A DNA stretch of 64,000 nucleotides from Odontocerum albicorne (taxonomy: Eukaryota; Arthropoda; Insecta; Trichoptera; Odontoceridae), in NCBI GenBank assembly GCA_949825065.1, contig OX463852.1, positions 14,918,127 to 14,982,126 on the forward strand. The letters are read 5' to 3'. Every line of letters starts with the position of its first letter. The stretch's first letter is position 1. Positions 1 through 11,389 of the stretch are shown here, in pieces. The notes beneath the pieces were generated by a model. It saw only the letters and a program-made list of their open reading frames with translations. It was not told the origin of the DNA and searched no databases. Made by a program: the position numbers and the translations under genes.

Positions 1-330
1 AATGCGCATTATAAACGAATTCTGTTTTTGATAAATTGTCTTGTGTTTAAAAAAACAAAATCAATATTAGCTCATTATAAATGTTAATTAGCATTTCGTT
101 TCCTGCAAAAACATATTTTTTTATTACACTTTCATTGTATACCTGTGTATCGGACGTGTGGCGTCACCCTTGTGTGTGTGTATGTGGTATGGTGAAATAG
201 ACAATGCTGTGTAGATCTGGAGGGAAATTCACCCCAATATTTTTATATGTTCCTGTCATGTAATTCTATGCTATTTTTGTTATAAGAATATAAACTTAAT
301 TCTGTATGTAAATCTATGGAAATATGTATT

Positions 331-880
331 GTGTCATTCTAATGTTCTTGTATTTTATATGTAAAATATATGTTTGTTTGACTCCGATCGCATTCGCGAT
401 CGCACTGGAAATAAGTGACTAGCGAGACGGTGCGATCGGAGTAGGTCGGGGCCCAGTCGGCGTAAGCAAGGCCCAAACCCCGAAAGTTGTTGTATTTCGC
501 GGGCAATGGGCGCTAATGACGGCCGACTGACCATTAATATAGAGGGCCCCCCGATTATGAAAAGATATTCTCAATACCACCGACTTTACCGTGTTTGACT
601 TGAGACCCTCTACCCTACTTCGACTGCCTGAGAGGAATCTCTCCCTGCTCTTCTTCTTCTACTGGATCTTCGCTACGGAATTCGCTACCTCGATTCTCTG
701 AGCGCTACGCGGCAACCAACCACCTGTCTACAGACTTTGTACCCGTCCGGTACAACCTGGCTTATTTATTGAAAACCTTATTCTTTCGTGCGGTATCCAA
801 ATTGGCGATCAAAAGTATGGCTGGGATACTGTATTTACTTCGGTTCCAGTAATCGAGTCTTCGGGTTTATAACAATTGGA
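331..880 (+). mobile_element. candidate LTR or 5' leader of an LTR retrotransposon
   Basis: This block is clearly richer in G and C than its neighbours. It contains a perfect 12-bp inverted repeat, ACTCCGATCGCA at 381-392 against TGCGATCGGAGT at 431-442. A TATA-like stretch sits near 535. A segment beginning AATTGGCGATC near 801 resembles the primer-binding region that follows many gypsy-type LTRs. Bases 1030-1110 translate to a few residues vaguely like the start of a gypsy reverse transcriptase domain, but no usable ORF follows. I see no second LTR and no target duplication, so this is a tentative call. It could also be an unrelated GC-rich repeat. Confidence 0.3.
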
Positions 881-1130
881 GAAAGCATGGAACGCACAGT
901 TCAACATTGTACATGTTGGCAACACTGCAGGACGTGAAAATGTAACATTACTCACATATGAACTCGCTGCGTACAAGTATTATTACCAGGTGAATTTTTA
1001 TCACCAGACGAGGACCCTTTTCTTCTTTATGTTTGGAACATAAAGTTCCTCTAGTGGAATCTATGCTAGAAAAAAAACTAGACCACGGAGTTATTCAACG
1101 TTTTAATTTGTGATTATTCTTATTTAATTT

Positions 1131-1196
1131 ATGTAAAGGGCATAAGTTATTTATGTAAACGGCATAAGTAATTTATGTAAAGGACATAAGTAATTT
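1131..1196. repeat. 22-bp tandem repeat, three copies
   Basis: Three head-to-tail copies of a 22-base unit of the form ATGTAAAGGRCATAAGTWATTT start at 1131, 1153 and 1175. They differ at only a few positions. No coding role is evident. Confidence 0.85.
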
Positions 1197-1251
1197 AGTA
1201 TAAAAGAGGATTTGTCATTATGGGAGGATTATTTTAATACATACACATACA

Positions 1252-1489
1252 AGTACCCAGTGGTAAGTAATACACGTCGGGCTTAAGAAAGATACTGTTG
1301 GCCATAATCGGCTAACTTCGGCTTTGTGGAGCGTCGTCTCTGTCATTCATACACGTGTTCCGTCGCGATTTGTCAGTCGATGTCAAGCATTCTAGTGACT
1401 GATACGACGCTCTACAACGCCGAAGTTAGCCGATTATGGCCAATAGTATCTTTCTTAAGCCCGATGTGTATTACTTACCGCCGGGTACT
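1252..1489. mobile_element. palindromic MITE with about 94-bp inverted arms
   Basis: The left arm (1252-1345) and right arm (1396-1489) are inverted copies of one another, roughly 90% identical by eye. Each begins AGTACCC..GGTAAGTAATACAC. The flanks are ATACA on the left (1247-1251) and GTACA on the right (1490-1494), consistent with a 5-bp target duplication that has one change. A 90-bp relative with the same ends lies at 57811-57900, so this is a family. No transposase is encoded and the parent superfamily is not clear to me. The 76-aa ORF across it is a by-product of the palindrome. Confidence 0.85.
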
Positions 1490-1492
1490 GTA

Positions 1493-1576
1493 CATTTGTG
1501 AGCGGTGTCGGTGGATTTGTAAGTGGTGTCGGCAGATTTGTGGGCGGGGTCGGTAAATTTGTGAGTGGTGTCAGAC
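1493..1576. repeat. 21-bp minisatellite, four copies, abutting the MITE
   Basis: Exactly four 21-base units of the type GATTTGTGAGTGGTGTCGGY start at 1493, 1514, 1535 and 1556, within a few bases of the right end of the palindromic element. Because 21 is a multiple of three, the minus strand reads as a run of 7-residue repeats (TDxAHKS-like) in a 60-codon ORF. I regard this as a repeat artefact. Confidence 0.85.
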
Positions 1577-1619
1577 AATATTTTCTTCGTTCCGTATAAT
1601 CGAGTTTTTGGGCTAAGGG

Positions 1620-2545
1620 CTACTGGAAGAGAAAATAATTCGTCTAGTAACAATACTTATACGTGCTAGACGTCTATGAGCGTTATTAACTGTTCAAATG
1701 CAGAGGTGTCGTCAACACGTCAGATGGCAAACTGCGAGTTCTTTAACACTTGCCTTACTGTGCTAAAAAAATCCGCCAGCCACGGTGCTGGACGCTAAGC
1801 GTCCAGTGAAAAATGTATTTTTTAAATTAAAATTATGCAAAATGTGCTAGGCTATTTTTGTAATAAGCTATAAAAATCATTTTATAATGTATTAAAACGT
1901 CGAATAATCAAATAAAATATAAGTCTTGGCCACTTGCTATCCATCACAGGGTGGCAAGTGTTAACTGGAGAGTAACTTAACTCTCTAATAAGTTAAGTTA
2001 CTCGTAGTTCGTCATCTCACGTGTTGACGACACTTCTTTATTTGGACTGGCAATAACACCCATACACGTCTAGCGCGTGCGAATGTTGTTACAAGACGAA
2101 CTCTTTTAATCGTATTTTTACTATTTTTTTTAATCTCTTGTGGAAACCATTGGGTATCAACCCACACCCGCCGATGGAAGACCAACATGTTACCAGCTAG
2201 ACAATGGTGATCGTCATTATGAGCATCATACTGATCTTTGGGAATTATATTATTAAACAAAGATTAAACATTTAAAATTTAGAGTCTTGAATAATTATAT
2301 TGAAGTACGATTAAATATTTGCCTTTTTGATATTTTTTTTCTCATTATTTAACATTTACGCGCCGAGTATGTAGGTGAATGTTATTGTCGCTTTAGGTGC
2401 TGTAGCCAAAACGTCCAATGACAAACAACGTTTTACATGCCTACTCTAGTGTTTAATTTGATTATTGGGACCGAAGAAAGCGTTGCCACGAGTCACACTC
2501 TTCAATATGTCTGAATCACCAATTCGGGTATATTGAAGGGTACCA
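1620..2545. repeat. relics of a tRNA-derived SINE family (SINE-2)
   Basis: Several stretches here (about 1620-1750 plus, 2000-2135 minus, 2380-2545 plus) match parts of the SINE-2 copies at 3955-4240 and 42110-42385. Shared words include GTGCTAGACGT, the CACGT..GACGAACT segment and the 3' part CTTCAATATGTCTGAATCACC ending in TTGAAGGG. The pieces are broken and in mixed orientation. No coding sequence is evident. Minus-strand ORF 2012-2260 crosses this debris and has no recognisable domain. Confidence 0.5.
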
Positions 2546-2559
2546 TAAGAAGGAAAAGT

Positions 2560-3385
2560 ATTAGAAGTCGTTTATTTAACATTCAAAGTTTATGTTCATA
2601 ACTTATAAGACAATTTTTTTAAATTGAAAGCGTTCTTGAAATATTTGTCATACCAGCCGTCATGTGTGAAATTAACATTGTATAAAAGCAGCGTTTTCCA
2701 ATTAAATTTAGTAACGGAAACCTTTCATATTTTGTACAAAAACGGAACTCCTGAAATATTTATAGAGTATCACATTAAAAAAACATCTGGCATGAATCTA
2801 AAATTTTCTTTGTTCTAAGTCGAAAACCTTTTAATTGAAAGTTACGTTTTTTTTAGAAGGAAGGCATCTACATGTTTTGTCATTTTTCTTGCCACATACA
2901 TATATGTAAGTTATTAATGAGGTGAGCGAGACGTATATGTGACGTTTGTCATGTATGAGGTGGATTTATGTAGTTATGTATGTAGGGCATCACTTTATTT
3001 GACGCACTTCAGCACTTTAGTTAAAAAATTGAGATCCTAATAGAAACTCATTTTAAAGTCGTGTCCTACTCAAAACTAGAGTGAGGGCGGTTTCTCACCA
3101 TGCGAAATACGATACAAACAAGAAGCATTACCAATCATAACCAGTTGTGCGTCGTGTCTAGTTTTTAGGTAAGTGGGTGCGGTCGATGTAATGTGCAGGT
3201 TCTGGATTAAAATGACAAAGGCAGTTTAGTTCACAATCCGTGAAGGAAAAGCGACCTGATCCAAAGATTTTCTCGTCCACTAGATATTAACGCACCTAAT
3301 ATATGTACTAAATTTTTATCTTTCAATATTTTTTTATTCTGAACCCTTAATTTTACCACACGAAATTCAATTTAGGAATCGCTGT
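2560..3385. other. AT-rich stretch without a recognised gene
   Basis: One 64-codon plus-strand ORF (2624-2818) has no recognisable motif and a composition like its surroundings. I see no repeat arms, splice-bounded coding segments or RNA genes. Confidence 0.5.
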
Positions 3386-3390
3386 ATAAA

Positions 3391-3598
3391 TTGTATTTTA
3401 CTTTCGTTGTGTACATTATAACCTGGTGGGCTTATTGCCATGTGGTAATATCTTCTAACCAACCAGAAAGATGTTCAAGAGGCTATACGTGAAAATCAGA
3501 CTGGAATCCTTTTTTTTTAAATCTTGGTTCCAATGGGAATTGAACCTGTGGCCTCCGGATTGGGAGACGAGCGTCTTACCAACTGGGCCACGGAGGTC
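3391..3598 (-). mobile_element. tRNA-derived SINE, family SINE-1, near full length
   Basis: Read on the minus strand, it begins GACCTCCGTGGCCCAGTTGG, a tRNA-like head with an A box, and has a B box of the form GGTTCAATTCCC. A T-rich spacer follows. The body contains TTTCTGGTTGGTTAGAAGA and a CACATGGCAATAAGCCC segment, then a tail containing AACGAAAGTAAAATACAA. Related copies occur at 34676, 48648, 54970 and 59055, which defines the family. It is non-coding and would be transcribed by RNA polymerase III if active. Confidence 0.8.
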
Positions 3599-3954
3599 AT
3601 TATAAAAGTATCATAATATAATAAATATCAGTGTTTACAATTCATGCATGAAAGTTTATTTGTATAAAAGTCAGTAATGATTTTTTTCGATCCATCCACT
3701 ACATAAATAATTGTGATGTCTTTAACTAAATTTGAGAATTATGTTACGAACTTTGTTTCCTATTTATTCATGGTCAATGCAATTTCGATTCTGATAATGA
3801 AAAAAAATCTTCCTTTGTTGATTATCTGAGAAACAGTGTATTTATTATAGAATCATATCAAAAGAGCGATTAAAAATTATGCGTTGTTAAGTTTCTTGAA
3901 ATAATAAAAAATATTTAGCCTTAGATTTTTTAAGTATCTATTTGCAAGGTAAGC

Positions 3955-4240
3955 AGTAATACGTTTGACCTCCACCCGGGGTTCCAGGTTCGATTTCCGA
4001 TGTTACACGAAAAAAGGGTGCTAGTCTGGTAAAATAGTTCGTTTAGTAATAATACTTACTCATAAGTGCTAGACGTGTGTTTGTGCTGTTGCTTCTTCAC
4101 GTTCAATGTAGTATTGCTAACACGTCCATGACGAAGACCAAAGACTCAAATTAATTGGCCCGAAATAATGTTTATTTTCCGGCTATACTCTTCAATATGT
4201 CCGAATCACCAATTTGTTGAAGGGGATACAAGTTTTTTAA
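3955..4240 (+). mobile_element. tRNA-derived SINE, family SINE-2
   Basis: A degenerate tRNA head with a B box (AGGTTCGATTTCC) at about 3986 is followed by the body shared with 19080-19345 and 42110-42385: CTAGTCTGGTAAAATAGTTCG, then the CTAACACG..ATGACGAA segment, then CTTCAATATGTCCGAATCACC and a TTGAAGGGG end. The tail differs from that of SINE-1, so I treat it as a separate family. Confidence 0.65.
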
Positions 4241-4273
4241 ATAATATTACTTAATAATAAATTACTTTGCTAT

Positions 4274-4337
4274 CTTATACCTATCTTTACTTATACCTAT
4301 CATTACTTATACCTATCTTTACTTATACCTATCTTTA
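4274..4337. repeat. 16-bp tandem repeat, four copies
   Basis: Four head-to-tail copies of CTTATACCTATCTTTA begin at 4274, 4290, 4306 and 4322, with a single substitution region in the second copy. Confidence 0.9.
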
Positions 4338-4735
4338 CTTATATTTAGGTAAAAACGAATGTCGTGGTGATTAATTTTATTAGTAGAATAAAAAACTAAT
4401 TTATAGTTAACCCGTTATTTGACAACTTATTTCTGGGGGTACAAACACTTTTCAGTATTTTCTTATAAATATTTTGGTTAAAGTTGATTTTATCAATGCT
4501 TTAATATGTTCCATATTTTTTTAATATGCACAGAAAATATAAGAGCATTAATAAAGGAAGCTATACTTGAAATATTTGTAATAAAATACATTAAACTTTT
4601 TGTATATCTAGATGTATATGTTGGTTAGTAAGGGGTTAAAACTATTTTACTATAAAGTTTCGCAAAGTTAAATCCAGTGCCTGGGATTAAAACGTGTTCT
4701 TAATTCTATTTTGTAATGAACTTAAAAAAAACTTC

Positions 4736-5345
4736 ACCTGAAAGTCGTGGTAATTAGAAAGGGAGAAAGGAAATGAGAATTGGGTGGAAAAGAAATATTA
4801 AAACGAGCTGAAGAATTATATTTGGGAAGTATGTTCTCAGACGAAGGAAAGGTGGAATGAGATATAAAACTGCTTTCGCAAAAGGAAGCATGGGATACTA
4901 AAATAAATACGTACAAACAAGCAGTACCAATATCTGGTAAAATGATAGTTCTCAACAGCATATTAATGCCAACACTGATGTATAAGAGTGACACATAGAC
5001 ATGGAAAATTAATTAAAGAAACCGAGTAAATACAGTGGAAATATGTGCAGTGAAAAAATGATTCATAAAGTAGGGTAAAAAGCACGTGAAGGTGGTTTGG
5101 ACACGTTAAACTAATAGGCGACGTTACACTAACTAAACAAATTTATAATGAAGCATAAGTGGGAGTTGAGGATAACCAAAAAAGCTTAGCAGGACCAAGT
5201 GAACGAAATTTTAAAAGAAGGAAATGTGATTAAAAAAAAGAAGGAACTGTTTGAGGAGATGTATAGATGTTGAAAAGGCGAAGGAAGTATGTCGTAAATA
5301 GGGTTAGGAGTTCGGTATTCTCTACCTAGTTCAACAGGGAAATAG
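4736..5345 (+). pseudogene. LINE reverse transcriptase C-terminal relic (LINE-A)
   Basis: Translated pieces in several frames give the conserved tail of a non-LTR retrotransposon polymerase. They include AEELYLGSMFSDEGK, then ILMPTLMYKSDT-TWK, then a degraded GRPR-like linker and the VEKAKEVC-like terminus. Many stops and frameshifts break it. The 86-aa minus-strand ORF at 4734-4994 is only its antisense. Its 3' end faces that of another copy of the same family at 5705-6003. Confidence 0.75.
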
Positions 5346-5704
5346 CCTGGTGGTAAATATGTAGTTTCACCATTATTATTTATTATATTACGATGAATGT
5401 TGAATTTAATATCTTAAAGAAATACTTAACCCTGAAAAACAATAAGAAAAATTAAGCCTAATCGAACATTTCTTATAACACGTTCTAATTTGATGTTATT
5501 TGTAATCAATCAACTGGATAACTATAAGTCGTCAAAAAGTACTCATTTAGTTCTATCTCAAATAATTTATATAATCAAATATTTTGTCGATTTCAGTCAT
5601 CAGTCATTACTCAATTAGTGAATGGGTTTTAATGAGACCTCAGAATTTCTGAAAAATGCCAACAAACTGACATATAAATGCTTGTATACATACATTCAAA
5701 CTAT

Positions 5705-6003
5705 CATCCCGTTTTCCCGCGACATCCATCTTTCGCCTCTTCTACACTCATACACCTTCTGATATAAATAATTGATATCTCTAACTGTGAACATTTCCTT
5801 TTTTTTTTCAAAATATATTTTCTTGGGTTTCCTCTACTACACCTTCTACTTACATTTACACTGTTTTTTTTATCTCGCCCTCTTCAGTCATTCCCCCGGC
5901 TCTAAACTATCTAAGAGTGTTTTTTTATCTTAATCAATACATACATATATGTCTTAACTTCCCATTCATCCCTAATCACTTCTTTCCGTGTGTTAAAAGT
6001 TTC
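5705..6003 (-). pseudogene. LINE-A reverse transcriptase C-terminal relic, minus strand
   Basis: On the minus strand this gives the same C-terminal region as the copies at 11007 and 53395. Recognisable pieces are the LRMFG-like box, the NVSRR/GRPRK linker and the Y-K-VYECRRG-like end. Frameshifts and poly-T runs interrupt it. It lies tail-to-tail with the relic at 4736-5345, 360 bases away. The plus-strand ORF 5917-6114 overlaps it antisense. Confidence 0.65.
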
Positions 6004-6570
6004 AAAAAATATAAATCACACGTGGACCTTTCGTTGTATACAATACAACCTGACAGGTTTATTACTATATGTTTATTGCAATCTCTTACAAACAATCAGA
6101 AAAATGTGAAATGAGCCTAAAGTCAAAACAGCGAGAATCAAATCCGTAACATCCAGCTCGGAAGACCAGTGTTTTACCAACGAAGGACGAGCTAGGTCGT
6201 TCTTCCTTCATTAGCAGATAAAAAAACATTCATACTAACATATAGCAACATACAAACTCAACATAATGTTTCGACTATGAACTAACTGTTTTTAAGGCTT
6301 TTATGGGCAATTGAGTTTTAAAATTCGATCCATTCATGCTATAATTCTAGTACAAAAAAATAATATTGTCATCAAATATAATTTTTTAAATCGTAAATTA
6401 CATTATGTCACCGGATTTAAGTGTGTTTGACCAATTAACACAATGTCACAAATAATTTACACCTACTGAAAAATAGAAAATGTGTAGAAAGATCATTGAA
6501 ACTTGGAATGTTTTGTTTATAATTATGTATAGGAAAAAAATAAATAAAATAAATGATAAAACATTCTTAC

Positions 6571-7413
6571 CAGAGGTAGTATTGATTCCTTTATGTGCAT
6601 TCCACCAACTTCAATCACATTTTGACTTCTCGGAAATGCACCATTGAGAGTAAAAAATGCATTAACTAACAAAAGTGAAGTTTTTTTTGCAATATCTTTT
6701 ATCGACGGTATTTCATCTCCTAACTGTTTCCTGAGAACTCTTTGTTCGCCCATTTGAGTAATTAAATTATGAAATATGTTGTGAGTCAAACCAATGATTG
6801 TATTCCATACTCGTTGGAAGAAATTCATGTGTTGTGCGAATGTAGAAAAATAAACAGGGATATATGAAGGATTATTGACTGACATCATACGAGAATATTG
6901 CCATGGAAGCATAATTTGAGAAGTTAGTGCTATATGAGTACAGTTGAATCGATGGACCAAACCCAGATTGCAATCACCGATGAATTGTTCTGTTAGAACC
7001 AGGTCAAATTTATCTTGGTCGTTTTGGTACAAATATTTAACTGAAGGCCATTGCAAGAATGAATCGCAATCACTTATGCCTTTTTTGTAAATGCGAATAA
7101 CATCCGCAAGCATTGATAGTTCATTTAATTGGAAACTTTTTTCGGCTCTTCGCATCAAATTGGCGAAGACCTCGTTTTTATTGTTGTTGTTCGACATTGG
7201 CATTATTATTTCAGCGTAGTTTTTTGGAGGGTTTTGCATTTCGAAAAATGTTACCACAGTCAGTTCATGACCTTTTTCTGCCAATCTTCTTAATAGCGGT
7301 TCAAACGATGCGAAATGAGATCTTATTGGGAAGTTAAAAATTCCTACGATTTTGTAAGCTTCGCCAAAATTAAGGATATTTGATAACACGCACAGATAAA
7401 CAAAGATGTTCAT
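6571..7413 (-). CDS. UDP-glycosyltransferase, first coding exon only
   Basis: This exon encodes the N-terminal 281 residues of an insect UDP-glycosyltransferase (UGT), an ER-membrane enzyme that transfers sugar from a UDP donor to small lipophilic molecules, often in detoxification. The start ATG is at 7413. Residues 1-19 form a hydrophobic signal peptide ending near NFGEA. The mature start YKIVGIFNFPIRSH is followed by FEPLLRRLAEKGHELTVVTF, the usual aglycone-side motif with the conserved His after Ser. The exon ends in NVIEVGGMHIKESILPL, the family's linker before the donor-binding half. A good 5' splice site (CTG|GTAAGA on the minus strand) falls at 6570. The exon is exactly 843 bases, so the intron is phase 0. 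The C-terminal half, with the sugar-donor signature and membrane anchor, is not found in bases 1-6570. Either a long intron carries it beyond the window or the copy is an orphan. Reading frame and composition look intact. The ORF would continue to 6523 only by reading into the intron. Confidence 0.88.
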
Positions 7414-7725
7414 TTTGCAATGCTTTTTGACAAAAAGATTGATATTTAATTGTAAACGATTCGTATAAATGTTAAGAGTTTATTAGATCGGAAATTTTGA
7501 TTAATATTATGAAAAAGTTATGTTAACTTTATACTTGACGATATGCTGATTATATTTTTAAATACGTTTTTTATTTCATTTTTTTTATTGAATTTAAATG
7601 TTAACATAATTCCACACATGACAAACGGCGTATACTCGTATTAGCCTTTTTACGAGGCTCTTACCTCTTCTGAGACTGTTGTAAACAATTCAACCGGACT
7701 ATAATTTTTTTTCGAAAAAATGGTG

Positions 7726-7795
7726 TCCCTTGGGAATGAAACCCGTGAGCCCTGGTTGGTAAGACTTGCATCATACCAACCAACAGTGGTTGAAT
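7726..7795 (-). repeat. tRNA-like SINE head
   Basis: Minus-strand reading gives TGGTTGGTATGATGCAAGTC (A-box region) and GGGTTTCATTCCC (B box) at tRNA-like spacing. It resembles the SINE-1 head but the body is not preserved. Confidence 0.5.
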
Positions 7796-7799
7796 TACA

Positions 7800-10700
7800 C
7801 TACTTTTTAAAATACTTGTATGATTGATAATTAAATAATTTTAATTCATCGTGATGATACATTCAACAAATATTCTTAATTAAGTAATAATTTCTTTTTA
7901 TAATGATTTTTAATTTTATTATTTGGTTCTATGCATATTTTCCTTAATATTAATTTGGCGTTCAAATTATATTTACAGTTTTTTATTACATATAGATAGT
8001 GATTTTTATTATTAACAGATTTTTTTTTCAACGTTATAAGATAAATAAAATGAGCGGTAGTGTTATTGCTAAATTTTCACAACGGTCACCTTATTATTTA
8101 ATACACATATTCACAATTATGCGTAATATCGTTGATACATTTTATTTTGGAGCATTTTAAAAGAAATTAATTTTTTTGGTCAAATTGTAAATAGATACTT
8201 ATGTAGATCTCTAGTTTCACGAATGCAACTTTACTTAATTACACAAGATTTCTGCATTGATTAATGTATGCCAGCTTATGTGCATGTGCAGTTAATGCTA
8301 ATGCGCATATGCAGTTATATGCATAATATTCATACGATAAAGTATTTATACCACCTGTACGGCATAGGCCTCCAACGATCGGGTTACTGTGGTTAGATTA
8401 AATATCCTGTTGAAATACAAGGATTATCGTTAAACCACCTTATACCCGTTAACAATGACATGAGAATTGAATTCAAATATTAAAATGATAAACAAAAGCT
8501 TTATTTAATTCATTTCTTATTTCTGTAACTTTTTAATCACTAACCGGTGTCTTCTGAACGGTGCCAATTATTATGAGGCCGATATCATTGACTACCGCCA
8601 ATAATTGTCAATTAAGAAGTTTTATTTAATTCAATATAATTTTGCAACTGCTAATTCACATATCGTCGTATTAAGCTGAAACTAGTGCGATTACGTCTCA
8701 GTTTAAGCTACTTGACAGTATAACGTTTATACATAAATTGAAATAATTGTCATAAAAATGTCTGCTGAATTGTTTCAATTTTCGAAACATTAGTAATTCT
8801 TATTAAAAAGATTAACATTAGTGAGATTTATTCCTGAAATACGTAAATATATCATACAATACTTTTAGCATCCTTAATTTAAATCCATTAAGAACAATAC
8901 TTCTATCAACAAAGAAGAATGTATCCAGATACTTCAATAGTAATGAAGACAATTTTCTTAAAAAGAAATAAAATAATATTTAACAAAAAATTACACTCAC
9001 AGTATGCCGTGATATAAATTTTATCAGGAGACAATAAAGTTACGAAAGTTTGTCTGAACAATCAATAATATACATAATTCGTGTAACAGGATCCGTGCAA
9101 ACTTGAGCGAAGCCATTATGGTAGAAAGTGATTGTCAATCAGGTAATTAAGGGTGAGGTATGGTGAGAGAGAGAGGTGGAGTTAGATAGATTGTGGGAGC
9201 ACGTGATGGGTACGCGACGCAACTAACTAGCAGACCGGAAAGTATTAGGGGAATATGAAATGCGACGATACGGCTCGCTCTTCTATATTAGTTTGCAACT
9301 GAATAACTCCACCCACTCGCACCTCATGCTTCACTGGTATAATAATATTGTATGTATGGCAATAGCGAATACGAGTATATTGAAACGAATAAAGCAAGAA
9401 TTTAAATAAACACTTAAATTATAGATTAAAACAAGAAATCTATAAAATAGAAAAGATTTTATTAAACAATAAGGGAATGATTACGGATTATCAACTAATA
9501 ATTAGAGAAAATCTAAAGAGGGCGTAATTTTTATTTTATAAGAAATAACGCGTCTGAGATTCTAGTAAACAAAAATAATAAATCGAGTATTTCAGTTAAA
9601 TAAACAACAACATAATATACCTTTTGTGATCTACTCTAAATAAATAACTTATTTCTTCCCCTTTTGAACATATAATTATAATAACAATGAAATCAAGATC
9701 AAAAGGTATAATTTCAAAATAGATTTTGCCTTAAGCTTTATAAAAATAAATCGAAAGACTGTAATTACTGGTCGATCGTTAACGACTTGGATAATATTTC
9801 AAAAACCAGTTCATGTCCCTTTTAAATGTCGATCAAATGTATATCTTAAAAACGTATTTTTTATGCCAGTAACTAACTGGTTTATATTTTGCGATGGCTA
9901 TGTATGGTCTTGCAACAAAAGTTGACGATCTTCGTTAATATCATAATAAGAAGAGTACTGTATCAGGTTTTATAGTGGGAAATTGTTTTTATTTCTGTAG
10001 TGTTTAAATAAAACTTATTCTTTCAAAGTGCTGTTTGTAAACAAAAAAAACATATAAACAATTAACAGTGAATACGACAATAAACAAGAATTCGCCGGCA
10101 ATTGAAGTCCAAGACGTCTGAATATTGAGCAAACATGTTCTATTTTACTTAGACACGGCCCCGAAAATAAATTGACAGGGATACGATATTAATCTTATGT
10201 ATTTTTTTTCACATTGAAATCTTGTATTAACGACATATTTGCATTTAACTCGCATATATTTTTAAGTTTTTTTTTTAAATTTGCTTCGCAGACCGATAGA
10301 TTTTATAGTTACTCGTATATATTTCATCAATTTTTTTTGAAAAACCATGAAGTGTTAGGCATTTTTAACCCATAAAGTTTGACATCTGCCTATTTATTTG
10401 TGCTGCATTTATTAATCATAAAATAAATCTTGCACGATCAGTGTTGGCATTAAGAGACTTAAAATGTTTTCATAAAATCGATAATAAATGGTATAAATAA
10501 TGCTAATTGTATGTAAAAAGTTATACTTACTTAATTTAATATGAAGTTTTCGTTTTTAAGTAAGTAAATGAATACAACTTAATTTTCTTTATCCTTTACG
10601 TGTGTAAGTAAGTAAGAAGAGTGTACCAGGAAAACAGAAAACGAATCAATAGTAGATATGCTTACGCGTGAGTATTAGGATAACATAATATATTTAGAAG

Positions 10701-10980
10701 TGACTTCGTCCTTGTATTCCAAGTGCTCTCCGCCGCTCATATTTCTGATGTTTCTCACTAATACAGCCCCGTATTGTGTTTGTTTCTCACATTCACACAC
10801 CCGTAAAGCCTCACAGTACTGATATCGCTTGAGTTGTCGTTACCCTTGACGTTTATTGTTACCCTGGTAAAAGGAATCACAGAACATCGGAAAATGAAAA
10901 TGTGAGGCAATTTATTTATTTGGCTTGTTTTGTTTGTTTAATAATTAATTTCTTTCCTTTTTTTTATCAAATAATTATTA
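7800..10980. other. AT-rich intergenic sequence, no gene recognised
   Basis: This is upstream of UGT exon 1. I find no coding block, paired inverted repeats or tandem array of note. A more GC-balanced patch lies at 9100-9330 (a purine-rich GGTGAG..GAGAGAG stretch followed by ACTCCACCCACTCGCACCTC) and another at 10690-10870. Either could be a regulatory or exon remnant, but nothing supports a specific call. Confidence 0.4.
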
Positions 10981-11006
10981 ATAAATTGAATGCGTTTTCT
11001 CTGACT

Positions 11007-11378
11007 TTGTACTGTTCCTTTTTCAGAATATCATTCACTTGATCCAACTATACTTTCCTTGGTCTTCCTCTCATACACTTTCCACTCACATCGGCACTGC
11101 ATATGTATATGCTTTTTTAGTCCATCTTCATTCATTCGTTCTGAATACCTAAAAAACCTCAGCATACTCTTTTTCATGTTACTTAACACATAAGATTTAA
11201 GTTCATGTTCATTCCTAATCACTTCATTCCGTATTTTGTCATACATTGTTACTCCATGTATTGTTCTCAGTGCACGCAATTCTACAGCATTTATTCGATT
11301 CCTCTCAGTCGTTTTCCACGTCCACGTTTCACTCCCATACATCAAAGTTGGCACTAAAAGACTATTGTGGACTATCAT
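11007..11378 (-). pseudogene. LINE-A reverse transcriptase C-terminal relic, ORF partly open
   Basis: A 115-codon minus-strand ORF (11031-11378) starts in NSLLVPTLMYGSETWTWK, the conserved motif after the polymerase fingers/palm in many insect non-LTR elements. It continues through NAVELRALRTIHGVTMYDK, RNEVIRNEHELKS and the degraded LRFFRYSERMNE box. The 3' part to 11007 adds the linker and NDILK-like end in another frame. The upstream catalytic region is absent, so this is a 5'-truncated dead copy, typical of LINE insertion. Confidence 0.85.
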
Positions 11379-11389
11379 CTTAGCAGATT

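Noticed and set aside
4734..4994. 86-codon minus-strand ORF
   Set aside because: Antisense of a plus-strand LINE-A relic.
7113..7337. 74-codon plus-strand ORF
   Set aside because: Lies entirely antisense within UGT exon 1.
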